The notes under the pieces: generated by a model
What the model saw: the letters and a program-made list of their open reading frames with translations, nothing else
Told to the model about the DNA's origin: nothing
Database searches by the model: none
Assembly: GCF_008831285.2 (NCBI RefSeq)
Contig: NC_045150.1
Location: 12,691,868 to 12,755,867, forward strand
Direction of reading: 5' to 3'
Length of the DNA stretch: 64,000 bases
Source of the DNA: Nymphaea colorata
Taxonomy: Eukaryota > Streptophyta > Magnoliopsida > Nymphaeales > Nymphaeaceae
In this document: in pieces, positions 11,651-24,569 of the stretch
How the letters are laid out: the number at the start of each line of letters is the position of its first letter
Position numbering within the stretch: position 1 is the stretch's first letter
Program-made: the position numbers and the translations under genes

Positions 11651-12142
11651 TGTGAGAAAGAAGAATTAAGGAAGAGGAAGAAGAAGATTTTACGTGGTTC
11701 AGTGTAAATTCACCTACGTCCACGAGAGGGGGTCCTTCCACACTATGTGGTGGAGAGGTTTTCCACTATTTATAATGTTTACACGTTAGGCTTCTCCTTG
11801 ATCTTAGGAGAGATTACATCCTTATCATAATTGCTCTTATGAGCTGTATAAGAATCTTTAATATGATTGTCCGTTTTAGATTGACTTGCTTTGTTGTGCT
11901 GTTGCTTCTCTGGATCGCCATCTTCCTTAACCGACATACTCTTCCTTGAATGAATCTTCCCCAAATCATCATGAATATCCATAGCTATCTTGCCTTTATT
12001 ATCTCTTGCATTAATATCCAACGTAATCCCATTAATATCCAATGCAATACGTGGCCTGGCTGATTTGGCCTTGGTTGTAACCGATTGGTGATTATCCTCA
12101 TCCGTTTCACTTGCCAATTGGTGATTATCCTTATCCGTTTCA
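11651..12142 (-). repeat. 5' LTR of the copia element (492 bp)
   Basis: Starts tgtgagaaagaag and ends tttca on the plus strand. It matches the 3' LTR apart from scattered substitutions and a 21-bp deletion. It carries the element's promoter. Confidence 0.95.
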
Positions 12143-12147
12143 AATAA

Positions 12148-14696
12148 TCTATATAACAACCTTTTTTCCAATTGAAAAGAGTGTAGATTGGTCAAATGTG
12201 TAGCTTACCTCTCTTGCAGACTTAAGAGATAAATTAACGGTGGTCACTATAGGCGCTTATTTGAGAACTTCCCATAAATATTGAGCTTCTGTTTGTTAAC
12301 TTCAAAAATTGAGCAGTGAGGTGTTATTCGACAAGAAAATAAGCCGTTATTTTGTAATTTTTTCTTTGTTATTTAATGGTATTCAGTGTGACCTCTGCGG
12401 AGGATGGGTACTGGTGTCTCCATGCCTTCAACGCACATTTTAGTTGGTCAGCCGCTGGGCAATTGGCCACGCATTGGTTGGAGACATCGTTGCTTTTTCT
12501 ACATCTAAGCAATTACTTCGATGCTCGTATTTATTTCTACATAATTGTCGGTTGCCAGAAGTTCTTGATTTTCTCTGCAATCTGTCCTAAGTTATATATA
12601 TATATATATAAAACAGATTATTTACTCCAATACCTAGGTGCATACATGCGTGAAATTGTTAGAAGTTGGAACTTGCAAAAATAATTTTTCGACTAACCCG
12701 CTTGGCTCGACTTGCATGGGCTTCTTCTTAATCAATAATCCATCTATCTTCTGTTCATCACATCCCAGAGATGGTTGAATGATATATATATACTTGGTAG
12801 GTTCAAAATCGTCAGGGATAAAAACCAAATGGCTTAAACGTGATAATTAAAGTATTTTTCTTGCAATCTGATCTTACTGATATGATCTTAAGAATGAGTT
12901 GATGAAGAATGTTAATTAATGATCCACCATATTGAGGATCTTATACTAATCTTTGAAACAGATTTCATGAAACACGTAGGCCAAACGACCTCTTATATGT
13001 TCAGCTTGCATCCTGGCAGCTTTTTCGAGGCTGGAACAGGCACTGGCTAATGGGTACGTAGATCAGGATCCACCATATTGAGCACCTTGCTCAGTTTCGG
13101 CCTTGGCCAGCCCAAATATTTTGATTCCATATGTATAACAATATAAAGGATGGTGTCGTAATGTTTCGAAATACCAAGATTTTAATGTGTCACAATATTT
13201 TCAAAATATCAACGGAAACCCACAAGCCAGCCCAATGCAACTCAGAAGGGCGGTGCGTTGGGTGATCATGGAGCGTAGCGGTGTTTCCTTACTACTCTCT
13301 GTTATCGGACTCGAACCGAATTGGCATGGTCACCATCAATGGCCTGTTAAAGAGAATCCATTTGTCTTCTGTAACGTGGGTCAGCAACACCCAGGAGCCG
13401 TTCTTTCTGTGGATTAATTATTATTACTTTTCCCTATTCCCTTTTCTTCTTTTGTTGGCTTGATGCTTCGTGCTCTAAGAGATGGAAATCTTGGCGAAGC
13501 CCAAGTCGCGATATTGGAATGGAAAAAGTTCGGATGCTTAATTTCTTGACAGCATTGTCTTAGCACGACTTTTTTCTTTTTTCTACGTGAAATCAAGTTA
13601 GGTTATCTGGATAAACAGGATAAGCTGGTATGTCACTTTCTTGCTTAATGGATGAGTGGGAGAGGCTCACCAGAAGAAAGCCGAAAGTTTTCATTCAACT
13701 CTTCTTCCCCTAACGTACAAGCGAACGGAACGAATAATAGATGAATAAATTAAACAAGGCTCACTCAATTGTATTTAGCTAGTTTTAAACTTTCTAAGTA
13801 CTGCTCTCAACCTTATAGTATAACTGTATTTTTTTATTTACAGGCAACTCTCGCTAAAAGAATCAAACCTACACCATAGTGGTGCACGAAAATTCAGTAT
13901 AACTGTATTTTTTTTATTTACAGGTAACTCTCGCTAAAAGAATCAAACATGGTTATATACACCATATTGGTGCACAAAAATTTCATGTGCCAGTATGATT
14001 AATAATAAAAAAGCCCTTATTTGTATAGATAAATGAAAATTTTTGTACAGACAAAAGAAATATAACAAAATTTTTGTAGTTTCAAAAGTATCCCTTTAGT
14101 GTACGATTGTTTTTTGCACCCGACTCTAAAAGATGACATTCCAAATCTTGCTAACAGTTTACTTTTTCCTGTGCTCTGCAAAGGAGAAGTGAAACTAAGA
14201 TTTTGCAGGCTTAATAGACCAAAATACCAAGAAGAAAAAGATAACAAAAATTAATTAAAGCATCTTAAACTTCTGGAAAAAAAAAGCACCAAAAATTCAA
14301 TTTTAACCCACTTCCAAAGCATGCCAAGTAAAGTAAAGCTAACCTCTCTCTAGGTGATAATAATGAACCATTTATTCCATATATAAGACCTAGCGTCGTG
14401 TCCATGTAAAGATATATCATATGGTCATAAGTCATAACAGCATACGCAAAGCAAAGTCCCTGGTTATAAGTCATAACAGCGTACGCAAAGCAAGGATCAA
14501 CGCGGGACCCAGACGTCAAAGCAACACCGAAAGCTTTAGATTTACAGACACATCGGCCAATCGAGAAAATGAAGGAAGAAAACAGAAACTGAAATAAGGC
14601 CAACAGTACGTACCATTACCACCTAACGACGAATCGCGCCCCCCAAACTACCAACCGGTATTCCGGCGGCCGGGAAACCACCACCGTGGCTCTCCC
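12148..14696. other. Intergenic, no gene recognised
   Basis: AT-rich. Contains a short (TA)n run at 12595-12610 and a direct tandem duplication at 13817-13984. The open frames here are short, have no recognisable motifs and show no neighbouring splice signals. Confidence 0.5.
13817..13984. repeat. Tandem duplication of about 80-90 bp
   Basis: The segment beginning agtataactgtatttt occurs at 13817 and again at 13896. Both copies contain aactctcgctaaaagaatc and end near a ggtgcac...aattttca motif. The second unit has an extra short insertion (atggttatat). Confidence 0.85.
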
Positions 14697-15276
14697 TTAA
14701 CAGTAAGCAATACACTTCTTCCTGCAGTCGATGGTGCACCCACTGCCGCCGTAGCTGTAACCCTTGCCTGACCCGCTGAACGACCCAAAGCAGCTCGCTG
14801 GGTAGGTCAGACTCTTCCTGTAACACGGCCCGGGAGTGTTGCAGGTAACCGTAGGGCGGTAGACGCTGCCGCGGGAGTATCCGCCACCAGGTCCGCCGAA
14901 CCCGGCGCCGTACCCGCCACCCATCCCGGGGAATGGAAAACCGACCCGGCGCCGTACCCGCCACCCATCCCGGGGAATGGAAAACCGCCACTGGGGAAGA
15001 AACCGCCGTAAGGGTCTCCATCGGAGTGGGGCCGTGGTTCGCCCTCCTGAGCTCTTCCTCGAATCCGTTTGCGGTCTCCTCCCGGTCCGCCCCGGCCAGG
15101 ACCAGGGTGGATGGACTGCAACCACTAAAAGCGAAAGGATTGATGATGTCATCTTCTTCATCGTGGGCAATAGCTAGCGAGATACAGAAAAACAGAAAAA
15201 AGAGAGAAATGAAGTGGAGATGGTGATTGTTCCCTTGTGTCTCGGAGTCTGTACAGTCCTTTGCTTTGTTTTGCAT
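14697..15276 (-). pseudogene. Secreted Gly-rich protein with Cys-rich C-terminus, frame broken by a 44-bp duplication
   Basis: The N-terminal frame (from 15276) has a clear secretory signal (HFISLFFLFFCISLAIA). The C-terminal frame (ending TAA at 14697-14699) has a Gly/Tyr-rich stretch followed by eight cysteines in TCNTPGPCYRKS, PASCFGSF, GCTIDCRKK and CIAYC. This pattern is familiar from small plant glycine-rich secreted proteins of unknown role that end in CKKKCxAYC. The middle frame carries PYGGFFPSGGFPFPGMGGGY, and the same PFPGMGGGYGAG is then repeated one frame away. The cause is a tandem 44-bp repeat at 14901-14988, which is not a multiple of three. At least one more frame change is needed to join the signal peptide to the glycine-rich part. 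Assembly error remains possible. Confidence 0.7.
14901..14988. repeat. 44-bp tandem duplication inside the Gly/Cys-rich gene
   Basis: The unit starting cccggcgccgtacccgcc occupies 14901-14944 and recurs at 14945-14988 with one mismatch at its last base. Because 44 is not divisible by three, the downstream reading frame shifts. Confidence 0.93.
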
Positions 15277-15732
15277 TGTGCTTCCTTTGCTTATGTTGAG
15301 TCATTTGCTTATGCATGTTTAATTATAAGGGAGTACCCTCCCACCGATCTAAGTGTCAAGTATTGAGATTTCTTGTTTTGGGTGGTCGGCATGGGAATCC
15401 TGTAAACGGCCTTGGCCATCCTACATAAGTAAAGTCGAGATCATTCTCCTTGCTTATCTTTCTTGTGATGTACTAATTTTTCAAGTGAATACATTGCGAG
15501 ATTTCTTTATTCCCAAGCATTCTTTATACACTTGTTTTCTCAAATTACTTTTGCGTCCCGTTCAATGGTTTGAAGGCTTGCGGCAATTAGGTTCTTGCCA
15601 CGCCGTATGGGCCGAAGTTGTAAGCCCATGACAGTGACGGTGGTGGGTTTAAATAAGGAAGGTTGAGAGTTATGCATTTAAGAAGAGAGAGAGCGAGAGA
15701 GAGAGTTGGCTGGCGGAAGAAGAAAGAGAAGA

Positions 15733-15767
<35 letters not shown>

Positions 15768-18175
15768 CCATCCAGTTGATCAAGAGCAATTATTGTGCTT
15801 TACATGACCACCATCCTCTATGCAGGCAGATACGTGGAGGATTTCCGCTGAATCAATCGTAAGTTTTTTGTAGTCAAAATGAAAAATATGCTTTTGGAAA
15901 ACATTGCAGCTCAGGGCTTGATTCCTACCAACTGAGCCATTCTTGTAATAAATCTTGCAAGGACAAATCTATCAATGAAAATGAGAATAATATGATTACA
16001 TAGATAGCTTTAGGATGTTTTACCTAGCTATTTCATACCTTGTTTGTGACATGAAAAGCTGCTTTCCTTGAATTGAATGCAGGTTGACTTGGAGCCTATA
16101 TATCACAACTGTGAATGTACTTGTAGTGAAACTAATTAATATTGGGTGGGCATAGAAAATGAAGTCGTGTTTCTGCATGCATGCAGTTAGATGTTGCAAG
16201 AAATTAAAAATCAATGGATGTCTTTTTTTTTTTTTTTAACTTAAAAGCCTTATTTATATATTTAAAGAACATTATTTTGCAGATGTCGAAGTCTTTAAAT
16301 ATGGTGGCCAATAATTTTTTGACAAAACTTAAACTTAATTGCCAGTGATCATTTGATCAGCTGGAATGCATTAAACCGTATAGTAACACTTATGTCGACA
16401 TGGATGACGATCGGAGAAGGGGATAGTATCGTTGTTGGGTCCATTTAAATAGAGTTCATTGTTTGCATGATTGGTCCTTCATGGCTTCTGGAATTATGGC
16501 GTTGTGTGTCCTTTCTTTCTTCCTCATTTTCTCTATGGAGTTGCTTCAATAATGATTCAGTGGGAAAATCTCTGCCTGATAATTTTTTTTTTTTTGGGGG
16601 CAGGAATTCCTAAATAAAATAGTGCTAGATGTGTAAGATTAAACCAAAAAAACCATAAATATGAAAAATATTCTGATATATTAACATCAAACAAGAACAT
16701 AACTATTGCAACTTAATCCTCTGTTTGATTTGGGTCTGCGTGGATGGGACTTGACACAAGCTAAGTTTGAGCTATGTTGGAGATGCTTGAGATCGACTCA
16801 ACTCTTGATAAACCCAGTTCGAGCTCGGCTTGGACTGGGGTCGAGATCGAGTTATATAGCTCGAGAAAGCTGGACCAACCCGAGCTTATCATAGCTCCAC
16901 AGCAGCTAAGCCAAGGCAAATTGACTATTAAAGAAAAAATTCGTTACAATGCATATGCTTGAAAAAAAAAGAAAAAAGCAAAGGGTTTAAAAAAGAACCT
17001 GTTGTATACAAATTTAAGGAGTCCACTGTGCTGAAACGTTTTTATATAGCAAAAAGTTTTATACGATGTTTCGAAGCATGCTTGTGACTATTAAACACAA
17101 TTAAGTTAAGAAAAACGTATAATTGAGAATTGAATTCTTGATCAAGCAAGGAGTAGTTTTGCAAATAAATCCACATTTAAGCATTTAATTATACCTAACT
17201 TTTCTCTTTATACGCCAAACACCAAATTGGAAAATGGTATAATAACTACCTACTGCTGCCTGCATCTTAGGTTAAACAGACAATCACAGCATTAGTCGTT
17301 ATTTGGATGTGTAATCATGTTTGTGGGACCTTCATCTCGTTTTCTGCTCTGAATTGTAGAATCAATACTCGAGGGAAGGACCTTCGCCAGATAGAGAGAA
17401 AGAGAGAGAGGAGAGAATTGGATTGGCGTTGCGAGCGAGATTCAAGTCCTCTAAGCCAGGGGGGACATGAAGAGATCGGATTGCCATTAGAAGCCCTCAA
17501 CTCAAATGGACAGCGGGAGTCGCAACACAACCACTCAAGCAGCAGCTCTAAAGAGAGAGGAACCAACTCGCCGGTCATTTTGTGGCGAGAACTGTTTTGC
17601 CAAACCGTAATAACGATAATCACGTACCGTTCTTCTAGGGTTACCGTATCGGTCGTGATTCCGGCGCTCTCCCGCTCCTTTTCAACTCTCTCTCGCGCTC
17701 TCGCTCTCCCGCGCGCTTCTTGAAAGCCTTCTCGTCACAACCTGCAACAATCTCTCTCTCTTTCTCATCATAATCAGAACCATATCTCTCTTCCCCGTGC
17801 GTGGTGCTTGCCCATAAGTGTCTGGAGTCTTTCTTGTGTCCATTAGAAATCGAAAATCAAGAAAGAACCGCCTCGCTAGGGTCACCGCCTCAGAAACAGA
17901 AACCCGGACGCGGCGAGAGTTTCAGCCCTTTGGAATGCACCACCAAAGGTAGCTATCTCCAACCTTCAGTCTGTCTCTGTAGGGTTCTCGTTATTCACCA
18001 TGTCTGCTCATGTTTTCACCTACCCATTTCACCATTATGTTCGTAAGAGAGCGATTTCCACGCATGTTTTGAAGTATGCCCATAAATTTTAGCAAATCTC
18101 CATGACCTAGCCGATTCTGCCCGATGGATAGACGTGGTCGTTAGTTTCTTGTTCTGTGTATTTACCGGTGACAAG
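15277..18175. other. Intergenic, with GA/CT-rich tracts upstream of LDL2
   Basis: Contains a (GA)n microsatellite at about 15684-15763, several poly-T runs, and a purine/pyrimidine-rich zone (17390-17780, gagaga then ctctctc) that probably belongs to the promoter and 5' leader of the LDL2 gene. No other coding sequence was recognised. A leader intron is possible but I could not place both ends. Confidence 0.5.
15684..15763. repeat. (GA)n microsatellite cluster
   Basis: Interrupted runs of GA dinucleotides, the longest near 15737-15763. Confidence 0.85.
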
Positions 18176-20547
18176 ATGGGGGGCACTGCGGCAGAGAGTA
18201 GCTGTTGGAGAACAACAAGGAGGAATGCAGGACGCAAAAATTATGATGAGAACATGATAGATGAGATCATGGAGAGCCATCTTGGTAGCATTCCGAAGAA
18301 GCGGAACCGTACGGTGGCTGATTTGCAGAAGGAGACGGAATTAGAGGCCATGATTGCCTTGTCGCTGGGGTTCCCGATTGATGCGCTGCTTGATGAAGAG
18401 ATCAGAGCTGGGGTGGTTAGTGAATTGGGTGGGAGAGAGCAGAATGACTACATTGTGGTCAGGAATCATATCCTGTGTATGTGGAGGGATAATGTTGGTA
18501 AATATCTGCACAAAAACGAAATTATGGAGTCAGTGAGCAATGATATGAAGGGATGGTCCGGAAGGCGTACGAGTTCCTTTTGTCTAATGGGTATATCAAT
18601 TTTGGGGTTTCAACTTCTATCAAGGCAGAAATTCCCAAAGAAGCTACTATGGGCAGTGTGATTGTCATAGGTAGTGGTCTTGCTGGATTAGCTGCCGCAA
18701 GGCAGTTATTGAGCTTTGGGTTTAAGGTAGTAGTTCTTGAAGGAAGAAAGAGACCTGGTGGGCGAGTTTATACAAAGAAAATTGGCCGCAGAGGTAGGTG
18801 CGGTGCAGCAGATCTTGGTGGTAGTATTATCACTGGAATCCATGCGAACCCACTCGGAGTTTTGGCAAGACAGTTGTCTCTTTCTCTTCACAAGGTGAGA
18901 GATAAATGTCCTTTGTATAGGCCGGATGGATCACCATTGGATGAGGAAACCGATTCAAAGGTTGAGTTCATCTTTAATAGATTGTTGGACAAGGCTACAC
19001 AACTGAGACAGACAATAGGTGCAGAATCTGCAGCAGGGATTTCACTGGGTTCTGCTTTGGAGACATTCAGGCAGCTCTACAGCGTGGCGCTTAATGTGGA
19101 TGAAAGGCAACTTCTTGATTGGCATCTGGCAAATTTGGAATTTTCAAATGCCGGTCTCCTGCCACAATTGTCACTTGCATTCTGGGATCAGGATGATCCA
19201 TATGAAATGGGTGGGGATCACTGTTTTCTTGCTGGTGGTAATGGTCGCTTGATCGATGCTATGTGCGATAATGTGCCTAATTTCTACGGGAAGACTGTGG
19301 ATACAATTAAATATGACAGTCATGGTGTTGAAATGATAGCTGGAGGTCAAGCTTTTCAAGCTGATATGGTAATATGCACAGTGCCGCTTGGTGTTCTCAA
19401 GCGTCGGTCCATAACGTTCTCTCCAGAGTTACCTAAAAGGAAACTCCATGCAATAGACAGACTGGGTTTTGGATTGCTCAACAAAGTGGCCATGATATTC
19501 CCCCATGTATTCTGGGGTGAGGAGCTTGATACTTTTGGCTGTATCAATGATGATAGTTCAAGGAGAGGCGAATTCTACCTGTTTTACTGCTGTCACATGG
19601 TTTCAGGCCGACCAGTTATTATAGCTTTAGTGGCAGGTGAAGCTGCGATAACATTTGAGAGCACAGATCCAACCCATTCGCTTCACCGGGTTCTAAGTGT
19701 TCTCAGAGGTGTGTCTGTTGGGAAGATGTCCTGATACAACTATTTTTTTTCTTATATTTTTTTGGATGTTAGTTTAAAGGCATAGTTTTACTTGCCCTGG
19801 TAATAACCTTTAGCCACGTTTGCAGGTATATACAGTCCCAGAGGTATTGAAGTACGAAACCCCATTCAGACGATATGTACTAGATGGGGAAGCGATCCTC
19901 TGTCCTGTGGCTCATATTCACATGTCAGGGTTGGGTCATCTGGTGATGACTATGATATTCTTGCGGAAAATGTGGGGGATGGTCGGCTTTTCTTTGCTGG
20001 TGAGGCCACATCCAGGCAATACCCAGCCACCATGCATGGTGCTTTTTTGAGTGGATTGCGGGAGGCTTCTCACGTTCTCATGGCTGCTAGAAGTAGGCAG
20101 ACTGCTGTAATGAAGCCCATACCAAGATATTCTCAACTGTCCGAGGATATTCTCGTTGATCTGTTTAAAAAGCCTGATCGGACAGTTGGAAAATTTTCCT
20201 TCATATTCGATCCCAGAACAGATGATCCCAACTCTATGGGGCTCATGAGGATTTCTTTTGGAGAAAATCATGACGTCAAAAACGTGGGCGAAGGTGAAAA
20301 TGCTAGAATTCAATGCTCATCTAAATTACAATTACACCTATATGCGGCCATATCTAAAGGAAAAGCAGATGATCTGAAGTTCGTTAGTGGGAGCAACGAA
20401 AATAAGCTGATTTATCTTCATAAAAATATTGGGCTGAAATTAATGGGGAGTAGAGGATTAGGAGCATCAGGAAACTGCTTAGTTGCAAGCATTGCTGGTG
20501 CACGAAAATCCAGTGGACGAAGCAGTTTTTCTTCTGTGAAAACATGA
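18176..20547 (+). CDS. LDL2: LSD1-like histone demethylase (LDL2 type), one-base frameshift
   Basis: FAD-dependent amine oxidase expected to demethylate mono/dimethyl histone H3 Lys4 in the nucleus. The start MGGTAAESS leads into KNYDEN, which matches the N-terminus of Arabidopsis LDL2. A SWIRM domain follows (about residues 50-150: ALSLGFPIDALLDEEIRAG, QNDYIVVRNHI, FLLSNGYINFG), then the FAD-binding VIVIGSGLAGLAAARQL (about residue 166), DWHLANLE, DQDDPYEMGGDHCF, GFGLLNKVA with the catalytic lysine, and FFAGEAT near the C-terminus. There is no tower insertion. One intron, 19709-19825 (GT-AG). Exons are 18176-19708 and 19826-20547. The frame needs one extra base at the GGG run 18550-18552; with it the product is 751 residues, the normal family size. 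The lost base could be a real mutation or a homopolymer sequencing error. Confidence 0.93.
19709..19825 (+). other. Intron of LDL2
   Basis: Donor after CTCAGAG (GTGTGT) and acceptor tttgcag. Joining restores LRG followed by IYSPRG, as in LDL2 relatives. It contains a T-rich tract before the acceptor. Confidence 0.9.
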
Positions 20548-22694
20548 CAGCTTCCTACTGCACAATGTTTCTTCTGAACATGCTTACGCAGTCTTCTTGA
20601 GTATTCTTGGACGTTGGGATTGGTATCCATGCCTCGAAGAAAGATAACCCAAGATATTGGCACCAAAGATGGTCAAAGGAGGCAAAGAAAGCCCAACTTT
20701 CATAGTCCTTATTGCTTTTGCTATGGGATGAAATGAAAGACCCACTATTTTTTTGTCTGAAGAGGACTGGTTCCATATTTGTCCATCCATTTCAGTGAAT
20801 TGCTAATAATTCTTTGAAGGGCACCTAATGAAGTGATGATTCAAATGATTGTTGAATTTACTGTTTCTACATGCCTTTTAGAAAAGCAAGGTTCGGTAAC
20901 TTGGAGAGAATTAAAATGCCCAGAAGCTGTTACTGTGATGTATGGGTGTGCAACTCCATTTAGGTGTATTGTTGTATTGAAATGCTTTGTAGCTATTTGC
21001 TGCAACAATTTCTTCTTATTTTGCTGTCAGTGACTGGGTGTACTCTGCTATGTTGTTGAACCATTTTAGGTTGCGCCTGTTGGTGTAACGTATCATGCAC
21101 GTTAGCCTTTCTCTTTGTTTTAATGATTCTCTTAGCTGCCTTTTTTTTTTGTGTTTTCCAACTTTTTTACTTTATTTACTCTCTTATAATATCTTTTTCA
21201 TTTTTGAGTCGTTATTGTGGATTCAAATATACGTGATGGCCTGATAGGTGAGACTATTAGCCTATATCGAATTCTTAGAAGTTCGACCTTCTAGTATGTG
21301 CACAATTTTTTTGTGCTTTTATTGCGCTCTGCTTTTCACTGTCAACAAATCATTCTCACATATTGCCCAATGTGGTACTCCAAATAGCATTTCTTGCTAA
21401 GCTAGAATCGCATCATAAGGTCATATATCCACAAAAAGCTCGGCAACTTTCCTACTTGTCTGCACATGTGAACTGTTACAAAGCACAAGAATCATGGCAG
21501 CATGCGATATGATGCTACATCTACAATTTGCATAAAAATGAAAAAATAGAAACTTTCAGAAACTCTCCTAATGATTTGCGACAATGAAAAAGTACACTAG
21601 TTTTTTGATAGCGTTAAAAGTGCACACAATTATTTTCATGGTTGTTCAGAAAGATTCATAAGCTTGTCTGCGTCAAATAAATTGCCAATTTAGTCAACAA
21701 ATTATTATTTACCCTCTAAAGACACAATATAAAACCATGTGCATGACTTTATTAATGCAATTATGTTTTCTTTGAAACAGTTTGAGGAAACTGTAATACA
21801 GCTAAATTAGAACATAGGACTAATCGATAAAAGGTCATTTTTTATTAATGCGCAAAACTTAATTGTGTTTCTAGCAATATTAAAGTCAGACATGTCTATA
21901 GTCAATTCCAAAATTTTACGTGTCTTTTTGAAAAATTAAGAAAGGAACATTAACTTCTATATCATGCTTCACTGAATTTGTTTACTATTTTTTACATATT
22001 AAAGTTAGATGTTGTTTTTCGACTCATTCGAAACACCTCTAGCATTCGTAAATGGGGTGGTTGTTCTTCACTATATTGAACTTTGAATTTTAAAATGCAT
22101 TAGAGGTGATTAATCCCATTGACATAGATATACTATCCGTAGTATGATGTACCTTGAATGCGACGGCGTTGTGATTAAGTGTATGGAGGTGCAACATCTA
22201 TATTGTGATCCAAACGCAGTTTTTTGTTTTTTAAATTCTAATGCAGAAAATTTATACTCATGATGTGAGACTTAACTGCACTTCTAGTGGTATGAAATGT
22301 GTTGGTCAGTTCATGTGCCTCTTAAGGCCTATAGCTGCTTAGGCCTGTGAACATGGTGGTTCTCATGAGATTTGATCTCGGACTATTTTGTTTGACAGCC
22401 AAAACCCATTCCACTGCACCAACTCTCATAGGGCTCAAAGACACTTTTTTAAGGTTTTATGTTTTCAATGATCAAAGGCGTTTGACCGGAAATCCACTGT
22501 AGCAAGGGAGATATATTTTAAATTTTAAAGTTTCCTCGTTTTTATCAAACGCGAAATTAAAAAAATGCCCGTTAAATGCATTTTCAGAAATATCTTTTGG
22601 GAAACTCCTTTCCTTCCAGAGGGGTGAAAAAATAAACCCCGGTTTATTTTTCTCCCCGTTAGGGCTCGCCTTCGCCTCCCACCCACACAACGCC
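20548..22694. other. LDL2 3' flank and intergenic sequence
   Basis: No gene recognised. The first few hundred bases are probably 3' UTR. The part from about 22470 to 22670 resembles a repeat remnant also seen near 27535-27730. Confidence 0.5.
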
Positions 22695-22970
22695 TAAGGC
22701 TGGGCGTCGGGCCGAGCCCGGTATGGGCCAGGAAAATCCCGGCTCGGGCCGGGCCCGGGCCCGACAGCCAGGCTCGGGTCGGCCCGGCCCGGTAACTAAA
22801 AATATATATATATATTTTAATTTTTTGGTTTAATAATATTTTTTTATTCTTAATAAATATATTTTATATTAAAAAATACTATTTTATAATTAAAAAATAT
22901 TTTTTAATTTAAATGGGCCGGGCCCAGCCCGGAACGAGACCCGGCCCGGCCCGATACCCACCCCTAGCTA
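22695..22970. mobile_element. hAT-like miniature transposon (276 bp)
   Basis: GC-rich ends flank an AT-rich core. The left end, taaggctgggcgtcgggccg, resembles the reverse complement of the right end, which contains taggggtgggtatcgggccg. The TAGGGGTGGG type terminus is typical of plant hAT elements. Flanks acaacgcc (22687-22694) and gcaacgcc (22971-22978) match at seven of eight bases, consistent with an 8-bp hAT target duplication. There is no coding capacity. Confidence 0.75.
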
Positions 22971-24569
22971 GCAACGCCTCCCTCTCCCTCCTGCCGCAAG
23001 CCCGCAGCTGCCTCTTTCGCCCTCTCACTCGCCTCTCCCTCCTGCCGCAAGCCCGCAGCCCGCCTCTTTCGCCCTCTCACTCTCCTTCTCCCTCATCCTC
23101 TCTCTCGTCCTCTCACTCTCCTGCTCCCTCGACCGTCTCTATCGCCAGATCGACCTCATCTTGCTCGCCGCCATAGATCAGATCCTCATCAGATCTGTGC
23201 ATCTCCGTCCCTCCACCTTAGGTAACCATCTCTCTCCCTCTCTCTCTCGATGTCGTCGCTGTTCTTCTGCCGTGAAAAGCAGCCAATCCCTTGTGCAGAT
23301 CTGTGAAGGCGGAGGAGTGACGCCGGAAGAGTGAAGGCCTGTGAGGGAACGAGAGGCGGTCCACTTCGCTGGTCGACTCGTCATCCGTCACTTTTTGCTA
23401 TCAGGTAAATCCCAATTTCTTCAATTTGTGCCTGTGTTCTGGAAATCCCAATTTCTTCATTTTGTGCCTGTGCTCTGGAATCTTCTCATTTCTCTTTCCC
23501 GTTTCTCGATTCCTGCATTTCCCTCTTTTTTCTGTATGACTTATTTTGATTTTGAGTTGGTGAGGGAAGGTTTGCTTGCTTCTTCTTCCTGTCATGCATA
23601 AATACCAAAATGTTATGACAAACCATTGTGGATTCTTGATTTTACTTTTAGAAAAGACATGCATAAGTACCAAAAGTTCACGATCTAAACATATTTTTCC
23701 TTCAGTAGTTAATGAAATTTTAGCATAAACCATCACGTTTGTTTGGCATGGATGTTAGACCGTTGGTTACACTTTGTAGAAGAGTTGGCTCCTCCTACCT
23801 TATTATAGGTAATTTGAGCTGGTAGTTTTTGAAATTCTTCAAATTAATGTGGAATGGATGAGTCATCAAGTAAATCAAGTAATAATTTCCTTCTAAGAAC
23901 ACACCAGCAGACAGATTGTAAAAAAAGATGTAAAAAAAATGAAAATTTCAAAATTAAAGTATTAATTATTCATGGTATCTATATATGTATGTATGTCTGT
24001 GCTTTACCATATATACATCTATATAATCATTTTAGGAGTCTGCAGTACTCTTTGAATAGTATTAGAAGGATAACCACATGGACTTGGAGTTCATAGTTTG
24101 ACTAAAATCAGTTTTTATCATATACTGTTTTGCCTTCCGAAAGTACAATTCTTATGAGAATCTCTCGTTTCATCTCTTGTTTTTCTAAATATGCTTCTTC
24201 TTGCATTGTGAAAATGTACTGATCTGCCCGGATTTTAGCTAATTCAAAGTTTATTTAAGAAAGACCAGCTTCTGCAGAACTTGGAAGCTTTCTGGAATCA
24301 ACCATCATAGCAATGTGCATGTCGGAACTTAAATTTCTAGTTCTGTTCCAATGGAAATGAATTCATATATACCAGTGTTCGTGACCAAGTTTTTATGACT
24401 GGTTCCTAGTTAACTTCTTAGAAGCACAAATCCTGCTAGTTTGAACCTTTGAGGTGATTTCAGTAACTATGGATGACCAAATTGCTTCTATTTTGGTACT
24501 TTTATTGCCGTTCCATCTCATCTCCTATCTGTAGTTCCATAATTGCGACAACAATCCAACTCACCTATG
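22971..24569. other. CT-rich segment, no gene recognised
   Basis: 22980-23260 is rich in ctccctctc, and a possible splice donor (tatcag/gtaaat) lies at 23404. This looks like a 5' leader exon, but I found no protein attached to it. The rest is AT-rich. Confidence 0.4.

Larger units (their letters stand above)
6976..12142 (-). mobile_element. Ty1/copia LTR retrotransposon, full length but defective
   Basis: The element reads on the minus strand. The 5' LTR is 11651-12142 and the 3' LTR 6976-7488. Both begin TG and end CA. The flanks are aataa at 6971-6975 and aataa at 12143-12147, a perfect 5-bp target duplication. The primer-binding site directly inside the 5' LTR matches the plant initiator-tRNA-Met type (tggtatcagagc on the minus strand). 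A G-rich polypurine tract abuts the 3' LTR. By eye the LTRs differ at about nine positions plus one 21-bp indel, so insertion is fairly recent in evolutionary terms. Confidence 0.96.

Noticed and set aside
22913..23176. Pro/Ser-rich 87-codon frame
   Set aside because: It starts inside the hAT-like element and continues through simple CT-rich repeats.
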